NCBI RefSeq assembly: GCF_902459505.1
Contig: NC_047084.1
Coordinates: forward strand, 315,719,963 to 315,783,962
DNA from: Geotrypetes seraphini
Lineage: Eukaryota > Chordata > Amphibia > Gymnophiona > Dermophiidae
Direction of reading: 5' to 3'
DNA length: 64,000 nt
The position numbers were made by a program, and so were the translations under genes. The notes beneath the pieces are model-generated. The model made no database searches. It saw only the letters and a program-made list of their open reading frames with translations, and was not told the DNA's origin. Below, piece after piece: positions 1-9,780 of the stretch; the stretch's first letter is position 1; every line of letters begins with the position of its first letter.

Positions 1-1872
1 AGCCCCAACCGATTCCAAATACCCCACCCTCCGCCGCTCTCTCCCAATTTCATATGGCCACTCATGCCGAGGTTCTCGAAACCCTGAGAGAACTCAAACC
101 CTCCAACACCATCCTCGATCCCTGCCCATCCAGCCTCCTACTATCCACAGAAGACGCCATGGCAGAATCCATCCTCCCCATCATTAACACCTCTCTAACC
201 ACTGGGACTGTGCCCCTCAGCTGGAAGTCAGCTATTATCAAGCCCACTCTCAAAAAATCCACCCTTGATCCTAACAAACCCGGCAACTATCGCCCAGTCT
301 CCAACCTCCCATTTGTCTCCAAACTCCTTGAACGAATTGTGCTCCACCGACTTCACCCCTTCATTGAAGAACAAGCTGCTCTATCCCCTGTCCAGTCCGG
401 CTTCCGAAAAGGCCACAGCACAGAGTCAGTACTCCTTGACATCATTGATGACAGCTGGGCAATACTCGACAAAGGCAGTGATGCCCTACTAGTCCTACTT
501 GACCTCAGCGCTGCCTTTGACACAGTCGACCACCACCTCCTCACATCCAGACTCTATGACCTCGGAATCAAGGACACAGCCCTCCAATGGATCACCTCCT
601 TCCTCCATCAAAGGACCCAGACTGTCCTACTAGGAACACACAAATCTCGCCCCAAGCCTATCAAATATGGTGTTCCTCAAGGCGCCCTTCTATCCCCCCT
701 CCTATTCAACCTCTACATCAGACCTGTCATTGATATAGCGCAGAAATATAGCATTAAAATCCACTCTTATGCAGATGACATCCAGCTGCTCCTCCCACTA
801 GGCGAGAACCGATCGTCCCAAATTACTAACCTCCAACATTGCCTCTCTGATATGAAAACTTGGATGTCAAACAACAAACTTCAACTAAACGCCACTAAAA
901 CAGAACTCTTATGGATCAGGAAAAAAAGCACCAAATTCACACGTCCTACCCTAGCATGGGACTCCACTCTACTAACGGCAACAGATCAGGTACGCAGCCT
1001 AGGAGTAACTTTAGATGGACACTTATCCCTATCTGCCCACATATCCCAAGTAATCTCCACCTCCTTCTACTACCTCCGCCAACTGAAAAGGATCAAACCC
1101 TACATCTCCACACCTGACCTCGCCCAACTCCTCTACGCATATGTCCTCTCCAGAATGGATTACTGTAACTCCCTATTTAATGGACTAACCAAAAATAATC
1201 TCAAACGCCTCCAACGTGTCCAAAATGCAGCTATCCGCCTCCTACACAACCTCAACTACCATGATCCCGTCTCCCCAGCACTCCGCGCTGAACACTGGCT
1301 CCCAATTAGCCAGCGCTGTGCTTTCAAGGCCCTAGCAGTAGCCCACAAGAGAATTTATGCCACCACCCCCTCCTACATAAAATCTAAGCTTCCCATCTAC
1401 ACCCCCACTCGCTCCCTCCGCTCAAAATCGGAAATACGCCTATGCATTCCCCCTGGAAGGTCCCTCCTCTCAGAAACTGCCCGCAAACGATCCTACAGCC
1501 ACTTCATCCCACATCTCTGGAATAAACTCCCCCCCCAACTCAGGCAACAGAACTCTTTATTGACATTCCGTAAAATGGTAAAGACCCTCCTCTTCAACTA
1601 AAGATCTCCCTCAGTCTACACCCCCCCTTAAACCCCGCCTCACTCTTCTCTCCCCTATTTAACTTCTCCTAAATTTCAGTATAGTCCTCTCTTAGTCTGT
1701 ACTCTGATAAATTGTCTGTACTCTGAAAAATTGTTTGTACCCTGATAAATACTGCACAATTTTGTATGTCCAAGCACCTAAACCTATTGTACATCTTATT
1801 TGCCTAATTACTTCTACTGTGTATGTTTACTTGTAGACCGTTCTGAGCTACTGGGAGAACGGGATATAAATC

Positions 1873-1910
<38 letters not shown>
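1..1910 (+). mobile_element. L2-clade LINE, 3' part of ORF2 and 3' tail
   Basis: An open frame at 54-1601 encodes 515 residues of a non-LTR reverse transcriptase. Visible blocks are NYRPVSNLPFVSKLLERIV, QSGFRKGHSTES, LLDLSAAFDTVDH, GVPQGALLSPLLFNLY and the catalytic SYADD, followed by the usual C-terminal region with MDYCNSLF, LQRVQNAAIRLL, EHWLPI and the WNKLPPQLR end. The order and wording match L2-type LINEs. The 3' UTR ends in the GTAGACCG...GAACGGGATATAAAT sequence typical of L2 tails, then (AAAT)n at about 1873-1910. The upstream part of the element (endonuclease) is cut by the window edge. A frame this long with no interruption suggests a fairly young copy. Confidence 0.9.
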
Positions 1911-1911
<1 letters not shown>

Positions 1912-2039
1912 GTTAATTACCTGAACAGAAAACAAAAAAAGGGTTCCACCAAAGAGATTCCACAAGGAAAACAGCAGCGCAAACACATAAGAAACTGGAA
2001 TTGATGATCTGTCAGAAGTAATTGCTGCTTTTTATGGGG

Positions 2040-2160
2040 ACGGGCAGGGATGGAGTTAATTCCTTGCGGGGATGGGTGGGGACGGAGAAGATCCTGGCGG
2101 GGACGGGTGGGGATGAAGAGGATGCTGGCGGGGATGGGTGGGATTTCTGTCCCCGCGCAA
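2040..2160. repeat. Short GGGGACGGG-type minisatellite
   Basis: About three imperfect units of 35-45 bp built on GGGGATGGGTGGGGA followed by AGGATGCTGGCGG or similar. The stretch ends in TCTGTCCCCGCGC, an inverted copy of its own motif, so it may be the inside of a MITE. No coding signal was seen. Confidence 0.5.
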
Positions 2161-2289
2161 CTTTTTAGTGCAGATCTGCTGATGCCAGGAACACTGGCAG
2201 GGACCCAGCCCTTGAATTCTTTAGGGGAGTGGAATAGTGCAGTAGCTATACCACCCCCTCCCCCAGAGAGGTTTTAAGCTCTGTTTTTA

Positions 2290-2790
2290 GCGCCATCTAC
2301 TACTATTAATTATTTCTATAGCACTACCAGACACACACAGCGCTGTACAGAGTCAGAAAGAGTAAGAAAACAGTCCCTGCTCGAAAGAGCTTACAATCTA
2401 AACAGGCAAGACAGCCAAACAAAAGATGTCATGGATACAGTTAAGGGGAACGGTTAATCAGCTGGCTGGGTTGGAGGGCAGAGGAGTAGGGTTAAGGATT
2501 TAAGGCTATATGAAAAAGTTGTGTTTTCAGTCTGCTTTTAAACAAGGGAAAGGGCTTGACAGACAAACTCAGGTAATTTATTCCAGGCATAGGGGGCAGC
2601 TAGATGAAAGGAACAAAGTCTGGAATTGGCAGTGGAGGAGAAGGGTATAGCTACGAGTGACTTATCTGAGGAACTGAGTTCTCTGAGAGGCGTATAAGGA
2701 GAGAGAAGCGTGGAGAGATATTGAGGGGCAGCAGAATGAATACAACAGGGTCTTTGGATTTTCTCCTTCCATTTGACCACTCATTCTAAT
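2290..2790 (-). mobile_element. L2-type LINE 3' end
   Basis: Read on the minus strand, an 80-residue frame (2780-2538) ends in FHLAAPYAWNKLPEFV, the C-terminus usual for L2 ORF2. It is followed by the tail AGATTGTAAGCTCTTTCGAG...TACAGCGCTGTGTG...TAGTGCTATAGAAAT and TAGTAG repeats at about 2300-2440. The same tail occurs on the plus strand at 61,900-62,025 and in a diverged form at 62,840-62,940. Only the last 0.5 kb of the element is present. Confidence 0.75.
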
Positions 2791-2837
2791 GACTGGAGAT
2801 ATTGTATTGTATATAAGTTTGGATTTATCCACTTAAG

Positions 2838-3120
2838 GGGGTCTTGTACTAAAGATTAGCGCATCTTATCTGCATCAGGGCCCATAGGAATAAAATGGGT
2901 TCTGTGGCAAACAGCATGCACTCATTTGTACAACAGCTTAGTAACCAAAGGAAACATTTCAGTGAACACAATTAATTAATACATCAAAAGATATGACTGG
3001 CTCCCCCCATTCTCTCTAACATTTTGGAACTCTTTTATCAAGCCAAAAGTCGCCAGCTCTATCACTAGCGCAGCGCTTTCCCATGTGCTGAGGCCACCTT
3101 TAGCATTGCTGAAAAATGTT
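2838..3120. repeat. Decayed palindromic MITE piece and unassigned sequence
   Basis: The stretch from 2838 carries AAGGGGGTCTTGTACTAA and the central CCCATAGGAATAAAATGGG motif found in the palindromic elements at 49,369 and (reordered) 57,013. The rest of the interval shows nothing recognisable. Confidence 0.4.
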
Positions 3121-3926
3121 AGAAAGCTGGAACGCTCTTCCAGAGGCTGTTATAGGGGAAAACAAGTTCAAGTTCAAGTTCAAGTTTATTTATTCTTGAT
3201 GAATCGCCTATTTAAATTACTAGGCGATGTACAATAATAATAACATATATTAATAAATTAAACAAGTACAATGTTAATGTTGACATAAAAACAAATTTGT
3301 TGTTAGTTAAAATTTAACACATTTAACAAACTGAGTGTAGGCATAATTTTAAAATAATTTTGTGGGTAAGACATACAAGACATGTGTGGTTAAGAGGGGG
3401 AATAGTTACAATTTTTGATAGAAGAGAAGAAAAAACAAAAAAGGGAAGAACAAGAAGGGGGGTTATAATAGCTGTTTAAAAAAAAAAAAAAAAGGTAACG
3501 GTTAAAAAATAATCGATTTTTTTTAGTGTCCTAAGATCCATACGCATCTTTAAAGAGAAAGGTTTTTAACGTTTTTTTAAACAGTGTTAGGTCTTTTAGT
3601 TCTCTAATGTATTGTGGTAAAAGATTCCATGATTGTGGGGCCATAACAGAGAACATGTCATGTCTTCTAGTTCCTATCATTTTAATTGAAGGCACGGAAA
3701 GAAGATTAAATGAAGATGAACGAAGTGATCGTGTTGTACTATATGGGATAAGCCATCTGTTAATAAATTGGGGTTCATTAAAGTTTAAAGCTTTAAACAC
3801 CCTCCAAGGATTCAAGACAAAGTTAGACAAGTTTCTGCTGAACAGGAACATGTGCTGGTGGGGCTAGTCTCAGTTAGGGTGCTGGTCTTGGACCAGAGGG
3901 CCGCCGATTGAGCGGACTGCTGGACA
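3121..3926 (+). mobile_element. CR1 LINE 3' end, split by an L2-like insertion
   Basis: Sequence 3122-3163 reads as the CR1 C-terminal region (WNALPEAVIGEN type) and resumes at 3795 with ACCCTCCAAGGATTCAAG through the CR1 3' UTR to about 3926. The intact counterpart at 51,085-51,240 runs straight across this point. The interruption is the LINE insert at 3164-3794, flanked by the 4-bp duplication AAAC (3160-3163 and 3795-3798). Confidence 0.85.
3164..3794 (-). mobile_element. 5'-truncated LINE (L2-like) inserted in CR1
   Basis: Minus-strand frame ending at 3531 encodes TRSLRSSSFNLL, APQSWNLLPQYIREL and LFKKTLKTFLF, the C-terminal end of an L2-like ORF2. The 3' UTR runs towards lower coordinates and finishes in a short (CTTGAA)n tail at 3164-3188. 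The insert starts and ends exactly where the host CR1 is interrupted, with AAAC on each side. Confidence 0.8.
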
Positions 3927-4575
3927 TGATGGATCACTGTGTACAGTACTGGTCACCGTACCTCAAAAAGGACATGGCAATGCTTGAGGGAGTCCAGAGA
4001 AGAGCAACTAAACTGATTAAGGGTATGGAAAACCTTACATACACTGACAGACTGAAGAGGCTGGGGCTGTTCTCCCTGGAAAAGCGGAGACTCAGAGGAG
4101 ATATGATAGAGACCTTCAAGATCCTGAGGGGCATCGAAAAGGTTGACAAGGACAGATTTTTCAATTTGAAAGAAACCACAAGAACAAGGGGACACTCGAT
4201 GAAATTGAAGGGGGACAGGTTTAGAACAAACGCAAGGAAATTCTTTTTCACACAGAGGGTGGTGGACACATGGAACACCCTTCCGGAGGCCGTGATAAGA
4301 AATAGCACAGTACAGGGTTTCAAGGAAGACCTGGATAGGTTCCTGGAGGACAAAGGGATTGAGGGGTACAGATAAGAGCAGTGGAAGGTTTAGAGATAAG
4401 TGTAGAGGTAGGTATAAAATTAGTCAGGGACCGCTGCTCAGGCAATATGCCTGATGGGCCGCCGCGTGAGCGGACCGCTGGGCGGGATGGACCTCTGGTC
4501 TGCCCCGGCGGAGGCGACTACTTATGTACTTATTGGTCTGACTCAGCAGTGGCAATTCTTATGTTCTTAACCAAT
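3927..4575 (+). mobile_element. CR1 LINE, ORF2 C-terminus and 3' UTR
   Basis: The 155-residue frame at 3908-4375 gives QYWSPYLKKDMAMLEGVQRR, GLFSLEKRRLRGDMIETFKI, TRGHSMKLKGDRFRTNARKF and DTWNTLPEAVI, the classic CR1 C-terminus. The 3' UTR ends in CTTATGTTCTTA. The body starts directly against another CR1 3' end at about 3926, so two CR1 copies abut here. Confidence 0.9.
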
Positions 4576-5100
4576 TAGCGCACATGCCTACTCTCTTGTC
4601 CCCAAACACACCTCCCAGTGCTAAAAAAAACAAAAAAATATTTTTTAGCATGAGAGAACTGTGCGCCGATGCCAAAACTGCCATGGCATGCCTGTACATT
4701 CCTCTTGACAGTGGTTTTTAATCTGTGATAAGCACACATTAGTAAAAGAGTCCCTAAATCATTTAAAATTTAATTTATCCCCCTTTTACGAAGCTGCATT
4801 AGGCTTTTTTTAAATCACCGAACACGGCAGTACCATAGAATTTCTATGAGCGTCAGAGCTAACACAGCCGCAGCAGGCGATAAAAAAGCCTAACGTGGCT
4901 GCAGAATAGGGAGGAGTTAATTTAAACTGTATTTCCTCATAATATACTTGTCCCCAAAAGCCTCCAGCAATCAGAATAGAAATTCCCATCTTCCCACTCC
5001 ATTCCAGAAATGATTCCCTAAGCTCACGTACACTGCAATATTTTTATTGTATTGTTGAGTTTGCTGTGCCAATGGATATGTATTGAAATTATATTTGCAG
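4576..5100. repeat. Palindromic MITE-like sequences upstream of GIMD1
   Basis: Between 4779 and 4914 the left part CCCCCTTTTACGAAGCTGCA with AGGCTTTTTT is mirrored by AAAAAAGCC...GTGGCTGCAG...AGGGAG. Another decayed inverted pair (TTAGCGCACATG against GCACACATTAGTAAAAGAGT) spans about 4573-4757. Both belong to a foldback family seen several times in the window. No gene was seen. Confidence 0.5.
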
Positions 5101-5144
5101 GTCTTAAATTTCACTTGCAGGAACTGCGATCGTAAGAGGCAAGG

Positions 5145-5531
5145 ATGTCCAAGGACAATGAAATCACCATCAACCTCCTCTTGCTGGGAAGGACACAGAG
5201 TGGGAAGAGTGCAGTTGGAAACAGTCTACTGGGCAGCATTGAATTTGACAGCCATCTCTCTGCATGCTCTGTGACCGGGGCGTGCCGCTCCTACTGTTGC
5301 TGCATACCAAACTTTGGCCGCCGGCTGGGCAAGGAGCTATGCCTGAAAGTGCACGTCATAGATACACCAGGCTTTCCGCACAGCAACCTGGGCAGGAAGG
5401 TGGTGGCCAGGACTATCAGAGAGGCGCTGGTGCAACATTTCCAGGAGGGACTTCATATGGCACTGCTCGTTCTGAGAGCCGACATGCCAGTCTGTGAGGA
5501 TGACCACCGCCACATAGTGCAATTGGCCGAG
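5145..5531 (+). CDS. GIMD1: GIMD1-type GTPase, coding exon 1
   Basis: This exon encodes the first 129 residues of a GTPase of the AIG1/GIMAP family (GIMAP family P-loop NTPase domain containing 1). The G1 P-loop is GRTQSGKSAVGNSLLG near residues 15-30 and the G3 motif is DTPGFPHS near residue 75. The start MSKDNEITINLLLLG fits the family N-terminus. The exon ends QLAE, then GAG|gtaacg, a usable donor in phase 0. Upstream, cttgcag acceptor-like sequences at about 5100 and 5120 suggest that the coding start lies a few tens of bases inside the exon and that a 5' UTR exon lies upstream. The reading joins in phase 0 to the exon at 16873. GIMD1 neighbours AIMP1 in vertebrates, which supports orthology. 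Its biochemical role is poorly known; nucleotide binding is inferred from the motifs. Confidence 0.88.
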
Positions 5532-6572
5532 GTAACGTAATCAACAACGACAACAAAAACCTGTTGCCAACACTAAACCCCAAACCCTCCATTTATCTAT
5601 AGAATAGGTACTTGAAACATAAAAGAAGTGCCAGGAGTAGCACCAACTTCCCATACTTCCCTAACAGTGTGGTTAAAATCTGTTCTCAAGGATCACCCCA
5701 AATTCTGTCTGTATTTGCAGATGTTGACATTCTGTTGAGCAACAGAAGAGCAAGTGAGGAGTAGGATAGACCCACTCCCCACTTGTTCTTCTGTTGTTTG
5801 ACTTTACATGGGGTTTCTCTTTCCTAATTTTTTTGCTCGACATTTTGTTGAGACCAGCAGCTCTGATTTAAATGGTGAAGAAATATGCAGAGCTGCCAAG
5901 TTACCCATTCCAGAAGAGAGATGTTTTGGCAGAAATCCAGGGCAGGCCAATCTCATCTTATTACATTATGGGCCCTGCCGCACTGATTTTAATGGACTGG
6001 GACAACAAATACTACACTACTACTAAGTTTAAAACTGGCCAAAATAGTCTCTCTCCTGGAATGGATTAACTTGGCAGTTCTGAACATAACAGAGGCAACT
6101 GGAACCTTTCTGACTAATCAAGCATTCAAGGACCAGCGTTCACTTCTTCAGACCCTAGTCCTTGAAAGCTTATGCCTCAATAAATTGCTTAGTCTATAAG
6201 GTGTCACCCATGTCTGTCAATTTAGTTCTTCATCTATCCCCCTTTGAAATTGTACCTGTAGCTGATTTTTGTGCGGGTTGTTTGTTTTATGTATGTTATT
6301 GGTTTTATGTATTCTGTGGTCATCTGTTATGAATATGTATATGCTATATCTATTCTGCTTAGATATAGGTGGAATATAAATTAATATGTCTTAAACCTTG
6401 GTAACTGGACACTGATTATGAACTCATTTCACATAGGCTGTCCTTCTAAGTCTCCATTGACCAAAGACATATTTGAACCAGAGGTGAAAGGATCTGTAAA
6501 ATATTTACATGCCCAATTGTTCCCTGTTCAAACAACTCTACTAGGAAAATTTAATTTTTATATATTTTAGAT

Positions 6573-6767
6573 CAGTGGTTCTTAATTCAGTCCTCAGGAC
6601 ACACCCAGCCAGTCGGGTTTTCAAGATATCCCTAATGAATATGCACGAGGAAGATTTGCATGTCTGCCACCTCCATTATATGCAAATCTTCCACATGCAT
6701 ATTCATCAGAGATATCTTGAAAACCCAACTGGCTGGAGCTTCCCCAGGACAGGTTTAAGAACCACTG
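6573..6767. mobile_element. hAT foldback MITE with 8-bp target duplication
   Basis: The 195-bp element starts CAGTGGTTCTTAA and ends TTAAGAACCACTG. Its arms pair over about 90 bp (CAAGATATCCCTAATGAATA against its inverted copy). The 8-bp duplication TTTTAGAT lies at 6565-6572 and 6768-6775. The end sequence and 8-bp duplication identify a non-autonomous hAT element. Confidence 0.9.
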
Positions 6768-6859
6768 TTTTAGATAATCATTGAAGCAAATTAGCAACAC
6801 TCTGCATTTTCATTCATGGAGAGTTGAACAGCAGCTATGTTTCCACATTTATCGAATAC

Positions 6860-7257
6860 AGTGTGTCGCACACATTTTAATCTCGGGGCTATGGCTGGAG
6901 GACACCCGGAAATGTGTGGATGCTGACGCGATGATGTCACATGCATGTGCAATGTCATCACTTCGACGTCCATGCATGCGTGGATGTCCTCCAGCTGCTA
7001 CCCCGAGCCTCCTATTACCACGGGGGGGGGGGGGAGGGCTGCAGAAGGAGAGGTGAGGAGAAGGAGTCGAGGCAACAGTGAGGAGGAGAGACGCAGGTTC
7101 CAGCTGGCTGACTACAGGATGTGCCTCTCGCCAGGAGAGGCATGTCCTGTAAGCAGTCAGCCAGCGCTGGCGCCTCTCATCCTCTCCAGCATTTCACGGC
7201 ACACCTGGAATCTGCCAGGGCACACTATTGTGCCATGGCACAGTTTGCGATGCACTG
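6860..7257. mobile_element. hAT-like MITE, copy 1 of a close pair
   Basis: The ends are CAGTGTGTCGCACAC and GTTTGCGATGCACTG, a diverged inverted pair of hAT type. The inside carries TGATGTCAC repeats, a 10-G run at 7021-7034 and an ACAGGATGTGCCTCTC / GAGAGGCATGTCCTGT hairpin. The same order of blocks recurs at 7306-7671. No clean target duplication is visible. Confidence 0.6.
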
Positions 7258-7305
7258 ATATACCACCCAACTGGCAGATCACTTAGTTACAAAATTACGC
7301 CACTA

Positions 7306-7671
7306 AACCAGTGTCTTGCAAACTTTGTCGATCCGCGGCACACCAAACCTAGTGGCTGCAGCTCGAGGCATCCAGAAGTACGTAGACATTGACACGATGA
7401 TGTCACACACATACATGATGATGTCATGTCAATGTCCGCAACTGCGTGAAGGCCCTTCTGAGTCAAGAGTGGGGGTGCCAAAGGGAAGATGTGCGGAGTG
7501 AAAGAAAGGTGTTGTCGCTGGCTGATTGTCTACAGGATGTGTCTCTCACTGCGAGAGGCATGTCCTGTAAGCAGTCAGCCGGTGCAAGCGTCTCTCCTCC
7601 CCAGCATCTTGCGGTATACCTGAAATCTCAGGAGGCACACTAGTTTCGTGGCACACAGTTTGAAATACACT
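7306..7671. mobile_element. hAT-like MITE, copy 2 of a close pair
   Basis: The ends CAGTGTCTTGCAAAC and GTTTGAAATACACTG are hAT-like. Internal blocks (ACGATGATGTCACA, the ACAGGATGTGTCTCTC hairpin, GTAAGCAGTCAGCC) repeat those of 6860-7257 in the same order. Divergence between copies is considerable, so both are old. Confidence 0.6.
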
Positions 7672-8087
7672 GCGCATTAGCCTCTATGGTCTATTTTGGG
7701 ATTGCTTTGCAACAAACCTAAAATGGCCACCATACATATTATCTGAATAGCATTTGGCTCCCACCTTTTTCCCACCCTAACTTCATTGCTCTATTATAAG
7801 GATAGTGTCACTCCAGTTAGTGCCATTTTCTGCTGGCACTATTCATATAGGGGGCAATTCTAGAACTGGGTGACTCCACTTAGGTGCCCCATGGAGCCTG
7901 TTCTATAATGGTACCTAGGCGTCTAGGTTTCATTATGGCAGGGCCATATTAAGGGCTGTGTGTGATGTAGATGCAAAAGGCTCAATGCAGGCAGAAACCC
8001 CACTCCCTTCTCCTTCAGCACCTTGCTGAATTATGTGCTTGCAGTATTGCGCTTTCAAAGTTCATTGCACTTCTGCTTCCTCTGACC
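7672..8087. other. Unassigned intron sequence
   Basis: AT-rich sequence with a fragment near 7850-7935 (GGGGGCAATTCTAGAACTGG...CACCTAGGCG style) that looks like an old MITE. Nothing else was recognised. Confidence 0.4.
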
Positions 8088-8293
8088 CTAAATCACATAT
8101 CTCTATGGTTCCCAAGGGTTCAATCCTTGGACCAATTCTCTTTAATGGGTTGTTTTTTCTCTGTTCTTGCCCTATTAATCCAGTCTGGTAAACTCACTTT
8201 CTTTATCTGCCCTGCTGATATACAAATTCATGCACCACTGAACTCCTACTCTTCTCATTCCATAACCATAATTTCTGCCAAATTTGATAAGAT

Positions 8294-8875
8294 CGTTTCT
8301 AACTAAAACAGGGATAATATATCCTATATTGAAAGTCAGTAAAGTCGTTTCGTGAAATTGAAAAAAACTGACTAAAGTGAACAAAAATCTCACGAGCGTG
8401 ATCCTATGTTTTAAATGCGCTCAGAGAAGTGAAACTCTGAAGAGGGGGAGGTAACCCCCTCTTGGAGCAAGTGTTTACCATCCAGTCATAGCGTACTTGA
8501 TATTAAATAGGTCACTCTGAGGTATAACAAGCACTTTATATCTTCTTGAATATTATTAAAAAATCCAATTGTATTCTTTGTTTTTCTATTTTTTATGTAT
8601 AAATATATATAATCACTGGAACATTGGTTAAACCTCACTAGAAAAACAAAGAATACAATTGGATTTTTTAATAATATTCAAGAAGATATAAAGTGCTTGT
8701 TATACCTCAGAGTGACCTATTTAATATCAAGTACGCTATGACTGGATGGTAAACACTTGCTCCAAGAGGGGGTTACCTCCCCCTCTTCAGAGTTTCACTT
8801 CTCTGAGCACATTTAAAACATAGGATCACACTCGTGAGATTTTTGTTCACTTTAGTCAGTTTTTTTCAATTTCAC
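8294..8875. mobile_element. Large foldback element, 237-bp arms
   Basis: Arms 8352-8588 and 8639-8875 are inverted copies of equal length with no net indel; the few mismatches seen are CpG/TpG type (for example CACGAGCGTG against CACGAGTGTG). The spacer is 50 bp. A 15-bp direct repeat CAAATTTGATAAGAT flanks the insert (8279-8293 and 8875-8889). The interrupted L2 reading continues across the site. The 58 bp at 8294-8351 lie inside the duplication but have no partner in the right arm. No transposase is encoded. The family was not recognised. Confidence 0.85.
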
Positions 8876-9134
8876 AAATTTGATAAGATAACAGATTGAT
8901 TGTCTGCAAATCACAAAAAACTAAATCCCTCTAAATCAGATGCAATCATTTTATCCTCCTACTTTTCTTGAACCAAATTTGTTTTGCCTCATGTTTATGG
9001 AGTTCATATCCCCCCTCAAAGAGTCTGTCAAAATTCTACGTGTTTCCCATAAACAGATGTACACCACTCACCCAATGCTTGGACTTGCTTTCCTTAGGAT
9101 TTTTCTTCTTGCCCTTGTCATTTCACAAGAGGAG

Positions 9135-9365
9135 AGGGAGAAGTGGCCTAGTCGGTAGAGCTACAGCCTCAGCACCCTGAGGTTATGGGCTCAAGCCCAG
9201 CACTATTCCCTGTGACCACAGGCAAGTCAACTAACTCTCAATTGCCCTAGGTATATTAGGTAGATTGTGAACCCACTGGGACAGATAGGGAAAATGCTTA
9301 AGACCTGAATGTAAAAAATACTTAGACAACCTCTATTAACAGGCAGTATATAAATAACTAATAAA
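9135..9365 (+). mobile_element. tRNA-derived SINE
   Basis: An A-box-like TGGCCTAGTCGGTAGAGC and a B-box-like GGTTATGGGCTCAAGCCC give a tRNA-type head. The body includes GTGACCACAGGCAAGTCA and AGATTGTGAACCCACTGGGA, ending in AGGCAGTATATAAATAA. Reverse-strand relatives lie at 12,772-12,965, 33,742-33,895 and 46,678-46,757. Confidence 0.8.
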
Positions 9366-9604
9366 CTTGGAACAGGATTCCCTATATCATGGTTTGCCAC
9401 TAACTCAACCCAGAAGAGTGTAATTCATTCAAAACACAGCTATTATTTATTTAATTCATTTTCTATTCCATTGTTCTCAAAGAGCTCAGAACTGGTACAG
9501 GTTAAACATACATAATTTAAGAACAAGTTTACAATACACGTTTTTATCCTAACCTGACACATACTAGGGGTCAAATATTAATATATATAATATACAGTTT
9601 ACCC
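9366..9604. other. Unassigned intron sequence
   Basis: AT-rich sequence between the SINE and the L2 C-terminal piece; part may be L2 3' material. No gene was seen. Confidence 0.3.
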
Positions 9605-9780
9605 TTGCTCATTTCTGAACACTGGCTTCTGATAACATATCGTATTCCCTTCAAATACATAACTAGTGTTCAACAGGTCATATACTCTAGACTTCCATCA
9701 TCTCTCACTAATCATCTTATTTCATATGTTCCACAGCAGACCCTTCAATCCTATCAGCAATGGCTCCTAACCATTCCATC

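Larger units (their letters stand above)
8088..9780 (+). mobile_element. L2-like LINE relic, interrupted
   Basis: Pieces of an L2 reverse transcriptase appear in order: VPKGSILGPILFN type sequence at about 8110, PADIQIHAPL near 8215, KFDKI then TDWLSANHKKLNPSKS from 8880, and EHWLLITYRIPFKYI at about 9615-9660 near the C-terminus. The element is heavily decayed. It is split by the foldback at 8294-8875 and by a SINE at about 9135-9365. Confidence 0.7.

Noticed and set aside
9140-9215. tRNA gene
   Set aside because: A and B boxes are present but the fold is poor and a SINE body follows; it is a SINE head.
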